NCBI GenBank assembly: GCA_024349245.1
Contig: JALDNG010000431.1
Span: forward strand, 62,001 to 126,000
Length of the DNA: 64,000 nt
Direction of reading: 5' to 3'
From: Neodontobutis hainanensis
Taxonomy: Eukaryota; Chordata; Actinopteri; Gobiiformes; Odontobutidae
Part shown: piece after piece, positions 13,349-26,330 of the stretch
How positions within the stretch are numbered: the stretch's first letter is position 1
Layout of the letters: each line of letters begins with the position of its first letter
Position numbers and translations under genes: made by a program
The notes under the pieces: model-generated
What the model was told of the DNA's origin: nothing
Database searches by the model: none
What the model saw: only the letters and a program-made list of their open reading frames with translations

Positions 13349-14133
13349 TCATAGGCCCAAAAATGGGGAAATTTTATTTCCATTTTGAATGAGTTCTGTT
13401 GCAAATTTCGCTTCCTCTTGTAACTTGTAAAGTGTATTTTTGGCTCTGATCGAGTTTACAAGAACTGTTCGAATACAGTGTTTCTCATCAACAAATCCGA
13501 TATTTCCCTGTATTAAATGAAAGTAAATTGAGAAGAGATATAATGTAGCGCCAATTCTTTGGGAACTTAATCTCAGTTTGTGATAATTTTAAGCGTTTCT
13601 GTTTTGCGCCTTCTCTATGCTGTGCTGCCAGACAATGCTATTTTTACGATACGATACCAAAGAAATTTCTCGTCGACCACAATTTGTTGGCGGTCAGCAA
13701 ACCCATCTTTCAGTTGAATTCATAAGTCTAGCTTTTCGATCCTTTCTTTTCTTGATCTCCTTTGATCATTTTTTTCTTTTTCACTGTCTTTTTCGCTCTT
13801 TTTTTCTTTTCATGTTCGAACCAAGTTCGTTTATTTTTTCATGTTGGAACGCTGAGGATTATCTTGTCTAAATTTCAAATAATTAAAAACAAATATTTCT
13901 TGTTTTTAAAATCGCGAAATTTACCGACATAATCTTATTTTTTTAAGAAAAGTGCTCGTTTGAGGAGTTTGTCTTTGATATATCATTTTGTATACCTGTT
14001 GGTTGAGGATAATTTTGGAAGAAAATTACATTTCCTTTTGGTCATGTTTTTATGCTTCAACACTTTCCTTTTTGAATCAAACAGCTTTTCAAACTCTTGA
14101 TTCCCGTTTATAGCATTCCGCAAATTTGAACAT
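13349..14133 (-). CDS. Unassigned lysine-rich protein
   Basis: The minus strand starts MFKFAECYKRES and runs through FEKLFDSKRKVLKHKNMTKR. A 23-nt intron (GTATACAA..TCAAAG) leads into QTPQTSTFLKKIRLC. A Lys/Arg/Glu-rich middle (13740-13860) follows, then VDEKFLWYRI and a 23-nt intron. The last part reads HSIEKAQ, LKLSQTEIKFPKNWRYIISL and GFVDEKHCIRTVLVNSIRAK, then YKLQEEAKFATELIQNGNK before a TGA at 13349. Several single-base additions in A or G runs are needed, so the joins in the basic middle part are approximate. A 25-nt intron ending TG would fit at about 13675-13700. The protein is basic and probably nuclear; I do not recognise it. Confidence 0.4.
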
Positions 14134-17100
14134 TAATTTTTCATTTTTTGAATTGACTCTTTATGTGAGCTTACAAAATATTGTCAAGATCATGAAAATG
14201 TTTTCATCCAATTATTATCTCATAAAATATTTAAAAAGATATAAGTTGAGACCTTTTACAATAAGGGAGATTGAATCACAATTAAGGTCAAGATGATCAT
14301 TTTTTAATGACCACTTTAAATCTAAAAGCAGAAATGAGAGTGAAAAAAAACAACAATTTTAATTTGTAAAATCATGAGATTGGTTTCAAAAAATGGCTTT
14401 TCCGGGAGTAAGCCGTTTGCCAAATGAGCTTTTTTATAAATAACCATATTATAACATCCATACTTTTAAAATTATTCCAACGTTTATTTTTATAAAAAAC
14501 CTGTCAATATATTTTTTTTAATCTCTAAGACCAAAATTATTGAAATATATTGATACTTTTCACACTATTCTTCTGATCAAACTATTTAAATTTCATGAAT
14601 GTTAAATTAAGTATGAAAGAATTTAAAATTTTTTACTTTAAACTTTTTGTCAATACATAATTAAAGTGACAAATTGAATGTTATATGCCAGAGTTATCGC
14701 TCTCCTTCCATTGTCAAGAATTTATAAAACCTCCATGAAGTTTGCACTTCATTGGTGAACTCGCAAAAAAAAATTCAATGGAAAAAGCTGGATCTTATAC
14801 AGTCCTGAAAAAGGATAAATTAACCATTTTGATTCTAATTTAAACCTATGTGCTTAAAAAACAAAGTCAATTTTATGAAATTATTTTCAGATATAAAATA
14901 AATAATGGTAAAAAAAAATCGAATTCTTCAAAAACAAAGCATTCAATTATGATCAATATTAATTGCTGGATTATAAGTTTGATAAAGTATGTTATCAATT
15001 TCAAAGTTCGCTCATATTTGAAACATGAATACAAAAACGAAAGGCGTGCGCCTATTGTTATCATACGCTTGGATCGTGTTACAAGATCTAATAAATTATG
15101 GTGTCAATTTATTTGTCAAAATAAAACTTTCAATAAATTTATTTTCTTTGAGATGTAAAGAGTAATATGAAATATATTTGTTTCTTAAATTCAATCAGGC
15201 TGAAAAGATTTCGATCAATTTTTGTATTGCTCGTTAAACTCAAAGTTTTAGCACCATAAGAATGAAAGTTATTCTGATTCATTCTCAATTTTATCGAATG
15301 ATTACGAATATTTTAAAAATAATAAAAATTCTTTTAAAACGTGAATGACATTTTTTTGTGTTCTTTCATAAATTTTGATAAAGTTAATTTCATGGATAAC
15401 ACCCAGAAGAAAGGCGCCAATCTTGATTTGTTTTAAATTATAATTTCAAATCGTTCAACTCTGTTATTTATCCTTCTTTAATTGCAATGTATAATATATT
15501 TACAGTTTAAAGGGTTTCAATTAAAATGGGAAACCATAAAGTTGTGCATATCCAATGTGAAGACTGTTTTTCCTAAAATTTAAACCTTATGACTTCAAGA
15601 ATTTACACATGTAAATTATAATTGATATCAATGGACAAAATATAGCATTTAAGACGTGAACCTCCTTTACCTAATTAAATTTTTAACATATAAAACTGTA
15701 AAACAATGCATATAAAGAGAAAGATTGACCTTTTTAATCAAAATTTTACATAAATTAAAATCCATCAAAAGAAGTTAAGATATTATTTAACAAACGGTTA
15801 AAGTATACAGTTAAAGAGACAAATATTGCCATAAAAAAACTTTAAGAAAGATTTAAAACCTGTCAAATTAACTGATTTATAAAAACACTAAGCTGAAAAT
15901 TTTAAACGAATAAATACAAACGATGAAAATCAAACTTTCTATTTACTTATCCTCCTACAACTTCTCTTATCACTTACAACCTATTTTTACTTTCAAAACA
16001 AAAAGTTAACTCTATCATATCATGTACATTTCCAGGTTGAAATATAATAAAGTTTTTTCAATCGCAGGTATTTTAAAATTGATCATTCGATGAGATAGAT
16101 ACAATTTATACTATTTACCAGGTTTAATGGTTTAAATACTGTGTCGTCAAGGTATCTAATATTCCTAGATAATTTCTTGTTAAAAAAGGCTTTTCATATT
16201 CCAAACTTCATAAATTATAATGCTTTGAGTGTTTTAAAACTGGCGTTAACTCGGCTAAAGATAAGTGAGCTTTAAAGTTTCGCGCAGTCTCAATAATCGA
16301 ATGGTTTACTTCCGTAATTACAAAGTTTGCTCAGTATTTCATCATATTTTATAGGTGGACCATAATTGTAAAATAATTCATTAATTTTTAAAAAATTGTT
16401 TTAATTTACAAAGTGTATGATTTCATGTATACTGAATTCATCCTAGATTTTCAAAAGATTAAAGGTATTATTGAATGGTGTAATTTTACTCGAACTTCGT
16501 GTTTATGATTTTCTACATTTTTCAGAACATAAATGAAACTTTAATCGGATTTATGCTTTTGGTCGGTATCATGATAAAATCATTTTTTAAACAAAATAAA
16601 GTCTGTTTACTCGTCTCAAAGGTCAAAATTTACAATCAACTAATTTTATAAACTTCTAAGAACATTTGAAATAAGTCAAAGATAGATTAATAGATTTAAC
16701 ATACTCTCAATCATTAAGTACTCTCCATAACAAACTAAATTTACTAATGAGGTTAGAAATGAGATTAAAGCTGAGAAGTCAATATAATCATTCTACATTT
16801 AACAAAAAACATCAGGTCATTAATTTCAAAAATTAAGCTTCTGAATTATCGTAGCATAGACTCTTTAAAAGTTTTTTGGAGGATAAATGATAGTTTAATT
16901 TCACATGAATTTAAATCAGAAGATACGCACTACGCAGAAGAAAAACCGTTTCTGCGCACTTCACAGAGAGAGAAATCAGTTGTCATTCTAAAATACATAA
17001 AATTGACATAATATAAAAATCAAACGAAAAATATTTTAATGCAATTTACACGTAGATTTGAGTATTGCCAGAGTAAAATAATCCCGTAAAGTATTTAGTT

Positions 17101-17267
17101 ATCACTAATTGAATGAAAAAATTACAAAACACAAAATTTTTACGAAAATATAAGTTTGTCTATTTTTAATCGCGTTTGAGTACTCGTGATAAATTTAATA
17201 CGCAAGCGCGTTTACTGCGTCTATACTGAGTATTGATTTCTCCTGAATATTTCTTTCAGAAAAATAT
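14134..17267. other. No gene seen
   Basis: AT-rich, mostly closed in all frames. An open frame at 14850-15158 has AT-driven composition and no exon neighbours. Just before TRNT1, tttctttcag at 17251-17260 would suit a splice acceptor (cis or trans) 8 nt ahead of the ATG. Confidence 0.5.
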
Positions 17268-18614
17268 ATGAGGATGTCACAAATGCTTACTATGATTAAA
17301 GTGAATGGTATTCAACGAATTAACGAGTTTTCATATTCCTTAACTGAAATTTGCAAACAATATCTGCACGCTTATCCGATCCCATTTATTTTTAAAACCT
17401 TTGAGGATAAGGGATACCAAATACGAATCGTTGGTGGTGCAGTGAGAGACATTCTTCTCAACAGACAACCAAAGGACATTGATTTTGCAACTACTGCTTT
17501 GCCTGAGGAAATAAAATCGGTGTGCAAAGAAAACAGTATACACTGCGTCGAAACTGGATTAAAACATGGTACCTTGACCCTAGTTATCAAAAAGCGCCCT
17601 TATGAGGTCACTACCCTGAGAATTGATAAAATAACTGACGGTCGGCGTGCTATTGTAGAATATATTAACGATTGGAAAATCGATGCAGAACGCCGAGATT
17701 TGACCGTTAACGCAATGAGTATATCCTATGGTGGAATTTTATATGACTATTTCGATGGCTTACAGGATCTTCAACAACAACGTGTAAGATTCGTGAATGA
17801 ACCAGAAAAAAGAATAACTGAGGATTATTTACGGATTTTGCGATATTTTAGGTATTTTTTTATTGTTAACTGATTTTATGGTAAGATAGCTCGTCATGAT
17901 GCTTCCAGAGATACCTTCGATTCTGATGTTCTTCAGATTATTTCAAAATTTTCTCCAAATTTGCAAAAGATATCCGCTGAACGGATTTGGAGTGAAATCA
18001 AACAGATCATTTCTGGCAAATACGGACCAAGCACCGTAAGGGTTATGAATGACTTGCATATCCTTAAATATTGCGGATTTATTGACGATGAAGGCTTAAG
18101 TATTGATCAATATAAATTATATTTTGATCGTGCTAAATGTCGTGATTCAAGTGATGAAATTCCAGACGTTCAGCCATGTTCGTTGTTGGCTGGCTTTTTT
18201 TCCGATTCTAAGACAGCCGAAAAAACGTGCCTACTTATGAAGCTCTCTAAAATTGAAAGAACCACATGTATTTTCATCATAAATAATCGATCAATTGATG
18301 CCATTGTTCAAGGAACAAAATCTTCACTTAAACATTACAAAGCTTTATTGACAACTCATGTCACTGGAAGCAAGGCAAACTACTTCGTTGATCAAGTAGT
18401 ACAATTAATGCTCTGTGAAGGTGCTACTAATGAGCAAATTAAAGATATTCTTTGTTGGGAACTTCCAATTTTTCCAATTAAAGGCACAGATCTTTTAAAC
18501 TCCTGTCAAAAGATTCAGATATCTCACGCGTTGAATTACTTGAAAAGAAAATGGATTGAAAGTGAATATCAAGCCAATAAAGATGAACTACTTTGTTTGT
18601 ACCATAAAAAATGA
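17268..18614 (+). CDS. TRNT1: CCA tRNA nucleotidyltransferase
   Basis: Adds and repairs the 3' CCA of tRNAs using CTP and ATP, in cytosol and mitochondria. The class II polymerase head is clear: the nucleotide-binding GGAVRD motif at about residue 56, then PKDIDFATTALPEE with the metal-binding DxD, HGTLT, EVTTLRID, the ERRDLTVNAM motif and EDYLRILRYFRF. The neck and body follow (AERIWSEIKQII, then helical repeats). The length is 441 aa once one 21-nt segment at 17852-17872 is removed, similar to the human enzyme. That segment starts GTATTT and ends AACTG, so its 3' end is TG, not AG. It interrupts the invariant RYFRFYG(R/K)I motif and carries an in-frame TGA. The rest has no intron and no base correction. 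Start: first ATG in frame; ATGs at 17274 and 17283 are alternatives. Confidence 0.93.
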
Positions 18615-18776
18615 TTTTATTTAATTTTTATTAATCTAGAATTGCATAATTGTTAAATTCATAATTTCTGTTTTAAATGTTTTTATTATTCGTCCATTTG
18701 AATGAGTTTTTACTTGGTTGATTTTTTATCAAGGTGGTTTTTGTGTATCTAATTATTTTTCTCCTATCTTTTGACT

Positions 18777-19021
18777 GAAAATTCATACAAGCCATTTATT
18801 AAGGGATTTGTCAGAGATCTTAAAAAAACATCAGGCTTTGAATTTAAATGTCTACAATTCAGTAAAACAGCAACGTATCCTTTTATTCAAATCGCGACTG
18901 ATCGTATGCCAATCAAAAGTACAACATAATATCCAGGTTGTGCTCATGCTTACCAAAATGATTCGCATAGGTTAGTTTTAGTCTGAACTGAAGGTGTTCA
19001 AACTTGCATAATGTGTGGTAA
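18777..19021 (+). CDS. Unassigned 3' exons
   Basis: A plus-strand frame reading ENSYKPFIKGFVRDLKKTSG and CLQFSKTATYPFIQIATDRM continues through an 18-nt GT..CAG segment and a 23-nt GTTAGTTT..CTGAAG segment. It ends with SCAHAYQNDSHRCSNLHNVW and TAA. With both removed the frame is exact (68 codons), but no start codon fits. It lies 160 nt downstream of TRNT1 on the same strand. A second frame across the same bases is also open, which lowers confidence. Family not recognised. Confidence 0.3.
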
Positions 19022-20219
19022 TTATCATTCTACATTTTTTATCACTTTTTGTGAATTTTAAGCATTTATTTTTTCATTTTCGAGAATATTATGCTTTGGC
19101 TACGTAGCATGCGCCAATTTAGATATTTTAGATTCTTTGAGCAATTAATAATATTCTTTAACTTTTGTCATTTGGATCAAATGCATCAAATGAAACAATG
19201 AAGTTAGGAATTACTCACCACCAGGAAGTAATTGGCGAAATTTCCGTTAGTTTGACCACACAAATGCGAAGTTAGAGTTGTCGTTTCAATCGATTAGGAA
19301 TTTTTGACCGTTAACAAATGTGGTGTACACTTTCACAACACTACTTACTTTCTAATCGAATCTCCTTTATAAATCTCAAAATATCATTCTCACTGTTTCA
19401 TTCGTTGATAAAAAATACAGGTATGAACAACGAAATTATGTTTTCTTACTTGAAAAATTATCGAATTTGTGGATTATAAAAATCTACAACCGTTGAACGA
19501 TCTCTCGTTAGTTTTAATGGAGGACGGGTGGAATTATTTATTTGTGTGAACCCAGTAGAAATTTTTTTCGAGAAAAATTCTTTATGAGAAACAAATTTTA
19601 TCATGTTTGGTTCTTATGAAAATATATTTAGTCAACATCCTGAACCTGGTAAAAATCTGAACTGAAAACAATCATGGAATCATAATTTTTACTCTTAAAA
19701 ATTAAGTTAATGATATCAGGTAAAATACTTGTTATATATTCCTTAAATATGAGACTGTCAAGATTCTAATTATTTTTAGAAATTTTGAAGAATGAGGGCA
19801 AACGAACCTCCAATAATTACGAGCATGCTCATTTATGAACAATCTTCGTAAATATCTAAATTATTGGTAAAATACTCATCTGTAAAAAATTGGGATTTTT
19901 AACTTGGAGAAAAGGTATGAATTAAACTAACTTTCAGTGAAGCTTAAAAAGAACAGAAAGGCATGACAAATTTTTTGAAAATTAAAAATAAAATATAAAC
20001 ACTTAAAAAATTAAATGGTGTAAGGATACGATTTAAAATCCTGGTATTATATTTAATAGTAATTAAACTGGGAAGTCCAATCCATTCTGAATGACATATT
20101 CAACCTTGTTTATATTTCACACTTAACATCGATTTTGAAAGATTCAAAGTGCTGTTCGCGCATTTCATCTGGTTTATTTACATATATTATATGTGAAAAG
20201 CAACTCGCTAACCTTATAA
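19022..20219. other. No gene seen
   Basis: AT-rich. A 36-codon open frame from about 19091 begins with an ATG but resembles nothing known. Confidence 0.45.
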
Positions 20220-20560
20220 TTATTCAAAAATAAGTAGATAACCTTATCGTATATAGAAGTTAAAAACGAACTTTTGACTCAAAATTGATAAGTAACTTTT
20301 TTTGAGTATTTTTAATCCTTGTGGCGCGAGACAAAATACGCACAATATACGTAGCAGACTCAAAAATGCATCAAGTATAAGTTTTGTTTCTGACAACAGT
20401 TACCCTGCGCCTAGATTCTTTATGGCCTCGTCATTTGGAGCTATCTCTATCTGTCTGTCCATGTTACAGACATATAAAATCTTTATTGGAGAACGTTCAT
20501 AATTCTCTTGATTCGAGTTTGTGGCAGCCAAACAGTTCCTAAAATGGAGCTCTATAGTTC
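20220..20560 (-). pseudogene. Histone-fold protein (NF-YC/CHRAC1/POLE4-like), broken
   Basis: The minus strand shows LPQTRIKRIM near 20490-20535, matching the first helix of the NF-YC/CHRAC1/POLE4 family ('LP..RIK.IM'). It is followed by MDRQIEIAPNDEAIKNLGA at the right distance for the second helix. After frame changes come KLILDAFLSLLR (rest of the central helix), a basic stretch with YSKKVTY, and FLTSIYDKVIYLF. These proteins pair as histone-like dimers in chromatin remodellers, polymerase epsilon or CCAAT binding. Segments near 20405 and 20480 could be short introns, but neither gives a clean frame, and no start is clear. It may be a decayed copy or a real gene with sequence errors. Confidence 0.35.
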
Positions 20561-23065
20561 TTTCTTACGCGCTATATTATAACTAGAATCGTGATTCTTA
20601 TCGCTTCCCTAAAACATCAAAGAAATAATAGTTCCTCAACCTGGTTCATTTTTTGCATTTATCTGAATATATATTTGAGGAGAACGACTAAAAAATGTGA
20701 ATGTGATTCTTACCTTTGACATATTCCATTGTGTTATTGAATGAATCTGCGATAAGCGTTTAATTAAAAATCAAAACATATTTAAAGTAGAAATGATAAA
20801 AATTTAAGTCATTCAGTAAACCCTAGATGATCGAATATTAGTTTTATGGGGTAGTTGTGAGCGTGCGCATTATGTGATAAATTATACTGACATTTCTTTC
20901 AAAGAAAAACCAAATTAAAAAATATGCTTTTTAATTTTTACTTAGAAACCTCTTAAATCATCTGAAAATATGGATAAGTGTTGACTTTGTCACTTTCACA
21001 TCTGTGCCATAATACATGGATCAAAAACTATTCTCCCATTTGTTGAAAAACACGAATACAATTAATACGTAAAACAAATTATCAAATTAAATCATCCACA
21101 GTATAATAGTATGGAGCTCATCTTAATTTTGATTTGATAAATTTATCCGGTTAATAAAGAAATATTAACCAAAGAACGCTTTGATCTGTAGATTTATTGA
21201 AAACATTGCAGATATTTTAAAAATTGTCAAAATATTAACCAAAGAGTAGAAGCCTTAAATAGATCATTAAAATAGCTAAATAGATTTTTTGACTGATTTC
21301 CCGGATTTTAATGTACTTCTTCATGTGAACGTAAAATAATCTATAAAGTACATGCTCCGAGTCAAGATTCAAGTACTTTTGGATTTCATGAAAAGCTGGG
21401 AATTGCTTATTCAATCGTGAGTAATAATACAAGGAATGCTGTTAATTTTTACGTGAAATTTTTCAAGTATAAAAATTAAGGATTTTTTATTCCCGTCTAT
21501 TAGCACAAAAAATAATTTACCATTTTATTTTGATTCTGCTCCCGTTAAATCCAACGTATCAGGAAGAACACATTTTCAATTTTTATAGCCATGAACAATG
21601 CATGACATCTTCATTCGTTCGAATACTATGGACGTTTTATGATAAAAACACTAACAAGCAGAATAAAAATTTGAAACGTGTCAAACAACACTCCCTTTTA
21701 TCAGCATTTTAAGCTTTAGAGCTTTAGTAGAAAACAAACTTGGAGTCATCGTTCCTTAGGTAGAAGAAATTAAAGACTCAAAGCTTTGACAAATAAATAA
21801 AATAATTTAAAATATTTGAGGCATTATGTGTATTTAAACACTTATATAAGAGAAACATGGGCCATTTTCGGAAGTAAATTATCGCTCTGTAGTGATTATT
21901 TCGGTTCAAGAAAGCTTTTCATACTTAATTCACTCGATACGCAGTTAAATATAATAATTAAGAACAATAAATTAAATAACTTGAAAATAATCGAAATTTT
22001 TATTTTAAATTTCGGACAAAAGTAGAAACGATTGGAAAAACTGAGGATATTACCATCGGAACTGCCGGTGTTTTAAAATATTGAAATTAATTTTCACCGC
22101 ATGAGCCATCCAGTACAGCTCGTTTGTTCGGAGAGTTGAACACTATCAATCGTTTTTCTTAACTTAAATTATTTTTTTTGAAAAATAATAATTTGACGAT
22201 TATATAATTGATTATAGAGGTTAAGCGTCGCATTTTTAGAAAATATACAATTCCTCTTCCAACATTTATAGATAAAATTTGATAAGCATAGTATTAATTT
22301 TGAAGGCGCAACCGACATGCGCGTTACTGATAAATTTTCGTATAGTGGCATTCACGAGTATAAATACAACAAAACCTATGATTGAACTAGATCTTCGTTT
22401 TATCTTACTTGAGCTCATGTATCATACTCGAATTAACATTTTATTCGTAAAATAAAATTTAATTTGCCGTTTTAATACTGAAGAGATTCGGGTTCAAAAA
22501 TTTTGAATTATATGACGTTTATGATTTTGAATGAATAATATAATACCTGAACCGATTTCTTAATTACAAATGTCAGATATTCTCACACTAAAAAGACATT
22601 GAATTATTCTATGCACGTTATTTAACCGTCCGTTGCCGCATTTTCGTATATACGAGCACAAAGCACACCGCTTATTTTCCATTACAAAAAAAGTACTTTT
22701 AACAATGAATAAATCAATCAAATATTTTTTGATTCGTTCGTCTTTAAGACCTCACTTTAAATAAAAATAAATTTCGTCTTTAAAGGACAAATGGATAATC
22801 GAAAACGGGGATGGTCGGAATAAATGATTCAAAGCATACTTGTACATTTTTTGAGAACCTTAATGGGAAGAAAATTCTCTCAAACCGAGAAAGCTTTATT
22901 ATCTGAGATATCGATTTAATGGGCGTGAAAATGAGCCGTACATACTATTAAAACACTGGAATTCATCGGTATAACCACAGATTTTGCACCATTAACTGGC
23001 GATAGAACATAATCTCTTAAAATTTTTAAAACAATAATCGATAAAAAACATACAATTAGTTTAAG
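20561..23065. other. No gene called
   Basis: AT-rich. Open frames at 21530-21712 and 21816-22025 are rich in AT-driven residues and have no homologous motif or neighbouring exons. Confidence 0.45.
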
Positions 23066-23766
23066 CTACCTATAGTTATTATTTACAGTCAATAGTTTTT
23101 CGTTCAATTGTTGAATCAAATTCTTTGTTTGTTCAATACACTCCTCAGACTTCTTTATTTTTCTATTTTAGTAAAATGGAAAAACTGTTCAACGGTAGTG
23201 AGTTCTTTTTTGTATGCATCAAGCTGTTGGTTCATCAGAACTTTGATAGTGTCTACGGCCTTAAATAAGAAAACTGAACACCTGTTTGGGTCGGAGCTCA
23301 TTAATGATGTGATGAAAATTGATGAACATCAATCTCATCTGCTCGATGATCTTTATTTTCTTTAATTACACAATCATCGGAAAATATTTGATAAATACAT
23401 ACAGAAGGATGGGATGGATCCTGGCTGATCACGGTCAACAGATCCAGAAAATTGCAAAGAATCGAACGGTTTAATTTTAACAGATCGCTTCTATAATCTG
23501 AATCTTAACAATATAAAAAAACATTACCTTCGCATCTCAGCGATTGAATACCTTGCTCTTCTAACGGTTTGATTAAAACTTCAGTTGTCTGTTATAAACT
23601 CAAACATTACATCGCATTGAACCCCGAAACACTTATACTGTCCTGAAACGACTACGGGTGGCTTTGGTATTTCTCCAGAAGCCACATTTTCGGTAGTATA
23701 CTGTTTGTAATTTTGCGGAGGCAGAGGATACAACAATTCAATGGCGTCTTCCTCCATTAATGTCAA
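23066..23766 (-). CDS. MED7: Mediator complex subunit 7
   Basis: Structural subunit of the Mediator middle module, which links gene-specific activators to RNA polymerase II in the nucleus. Exon 1 carries the family hallmark: YPLPPQNYKQYTTENVASGE, then IPKPPVV and a FG motif. After a 22-nt intron (23589-23610) comes TEVLIKPLEEQGIQSL, matching human 'LIIRPLESQGIERL'. A 24-nt intron follows, then LLKLNRSILCNFLDLLTVIS. A longer 43-nt intron precedes EQMRLMFINFHHIINELRPK. A 22-nt intron leads into the coiled-coil C-terminus (DTIKVLMNQQLDAYKKEL). One A must be added to the run at 23158-23162 to keep the tail open to the TAG at 23066-23068. The length is then 196 aa, against 233 in human. Start: ATG at 23766, with a second at 23757. 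Confidence 0.9.
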
Positions 23767-25499
23767 CCGGTAGAACCCGAAATTCGTCGAAAACAGAAAT
23801 TTATTTTAAGTAATATTCATCCACAGAAAATCTATTTTAGACATATTATTCATATTTTTATTGATGTAAGGCTTAAGATCTATGTTCTATCCCTGAAAAT
23901 GCTAATTTTATTTATTTCATTTTCTTAATGAACCATGAATTATGATAAAAAATTTAATTTTGACGATCGTAGGAGTAAAGGGAATTAAATTACCGCTTTC
24001 AAAGATATGCGAATTTTTTTCATTTTCTTATGGGTCTTTGAATATGTTTAGTATGCGAACAACGAATAACTATACATTTTTGGAGTTTAAAAGGTTTAAC
24101 TATAAAATGTTTCTTTGAGTCATCAATGTTAAAAATTGGATCAATAATGCTGAATATGAGTCATTCATTTGATTTATTGTTATTTTATTTAACTACTTGA
24201 TTTCAAAGTAGGAGGTCATCAGGAGTATCAATATAAATTTAATGTGAAAACTCATTCTAGAACCAACAAGCATGCATCAACAAATTCGGCAAAGTTTTAG
24301 CTCTCATAACCGTATATTTAATTTGAACATAAATTTTCAAAAATATTTTATTTGGTAAATATCTTTTTGACATAAATCTTAATTTCCACTAGTGTTTTAA
24401 ATTATTTTTGACAAAGCTATTCGTGTAATTCTGAAAGCGAAAATGGAAATTATTTATTGTCCGAATTTCGAGTAAATGTAAAAATAAAGAAAACATTCAA
24501 AATGACAAATTTTATAAAGATTGTATTATTGATACAGAATTCTGAAGATTTAATCGGCTAATTTCGTCGATGACTTTCAAACGAGTATAAAAACACATAA
24601 AAAATTCTTCAAATATTCTTGAAACATTTATACACATATCTCGGTTTAAAATTAACAATATAAAAGATTGCCTGAGATTAAATACCCCCTTAGAAATTCA
24701 GGGTGAATTTTATTGGCGGTTATTGATTATATCAAGGTCATTGTTATAAAATAATTTCGTTTCATTAATTTCTTGAAATTACACCACGTGTCATATCTTT
24801 GAGTAAGTTCAAAGCTAATTTTTTGAGTAATAGGTAAATAAAATTGAATTCTCTTAAGTTTAGCATTTACACGCAATTTAATTTTTAACCTACAAAATGT
24901 ACAACTAATTCACTTGATTTAATTTTTAAAAATGGAATGTTTATTCAGAAAAGCTCAGACGCCTTATTTAATATTTCTTGAATCTGTTCAAGAATATTTG
25001 TGATTTATCCGGACACATGTTGTATAATAATTATACCTTTTTAATATTAACTTGGAAAGAAGGTCAACGTGGCATCAGAGATTTCAATTTGTTATTATAT
25101 TACAATAAGTGGTTGATTTTGGTGCAATTAAAAACAAAGATTTTCTTAAAAACGTAAAAACACTGTTTATTTCGGCTTTTAAATTGAATATTCTCTTAGG
25201 GGAATTAAAATTTTTATCCTCCCAAAGTGGGCAATTATTTTGCAAACCTTATAAACAACACATTTTTATATTTTAGTTGTATATGACTGCAAAAGTTCTT
25301 TCTCTTTTCTTTTCACGCTATTAAATATCATTAATACACGGCGTAGGAAACTTTATTTGTATTATTCCTTTCATTGTGTGATCAGTTAACCTTTAGATTT
25401 TATCATAATCAATTAATCTGTTCAAGAGGAAACTTATTATCCATTAGAATAAAAATAAATAGGTAAATTTGGTATTACTAACAATCTTTCAGCAAGTAA
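23767..25499. other. No gene seen
   Basis: AT-rich sequence without supported exons or repeats. Confidence 0.5.
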
Positions 25500-25708
25500 A
25501 TGCTGGAACCACAAAAACAAAAGGATTTTCTAGAATGCGTAGACAGAAATCACGAATTAAATACTAAGATTCCCCTATGGAGATTCCCATTAAATTTTAG
25601 AAACCTTTCTCAACCTTCCATATTCGAAAGAGTATAGGTGAGTGTTTGGCTTGTAAAAAACTCATTAAACGATTTAGGAAGTTGAATGAACAATTTTTGC
25701 CAATTTAA
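25500..25708 (+). CDS. Unassigned small protein
   Basis: The plus strand reads MLEPQKQKDFLECVDRNHEL then TKIPLWRFPLNFRNLSQP. If one base is added near 25616 it continues as HIRKSIGECLACKKLIKRFR and KLNEQFLPI to a TAA (69 aa). Composition is unlike the surrounding AT-rich DNA and the second half is basic and helical. No family recognised. A possible 3' splice acceptor (tctttcag) lies 9 nt before the ATG. Confidence 0.35.
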
Positions 25709-25980
25709 ATCAGCCTTAAATGAAAAAATATATTGATAAATTATTTGCCCCTTCATACTATAAATGTAAATATTTTGGGATAGTTTCACTATTTGCTTTT
25801 CACACATAGAGCACGCGCAGTCTTGGTACAATTGTTAAATGCTTGCGAAATTTAACAGACATATCAGGTTATTTTTGAAGAACACCTGAAAATAGATTTG
25901 CCAAACCACACAGGATATTTAATGGATCGCCTATTTTGAACGTGTGCTTGTGTGCTTAGCTGTATAATAACTGATTTAAT

Positions 25981-26330
25981 CTATTGGGAACATTGAAGGA
26001 GAAAATCCTAATTTCATAAAAAAATGATCAACGTGCTATGCTCAGGCGACGATTTGGTAAAAGGTCTCGCCGTCGTATTAACTAATGACCAGGTTTCTCA
26101 CAAAATACCAAGATACGTCAATAACTTCGGCTTTGCTTTTCTACAGATCACTCTCCCATCTATTATCTCCTTGTGTTTTTGCAGAATAGCTTGAATTAAC
26201 TGAGGTTAAATTGCTTGGATGTTGTCTAACACATCCTCGCATCTTTTTTTCAAGATATAAATACTCTTTTCGTTGAAGTACTACAAAAATGGCAATAACC
26301 CCGGACTTTTTGAAAGATTTTGTCTATATG
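25981..26330 (-). CDS. Unassigned coding-like block
   Basis: Approximate extent. Minus-strand pieces read LKKRCED, LIQAILQKHKEIIDGRVICR and KAKPKLLTYL. They join across a 33-nt GT..CAG segment, and a 27-nt segment leads to TTARPFTKSSPEHSTLI. The plus strand is also open for 57 codons from the ATG near 26023, so strand choice rests on composition only. No family recognised. Confidence 0.25.

Noticed and set aside
17340..17590. Minus-strand frames over TRNT1
   Set aside because: Antisense shadows of a conserved exon.
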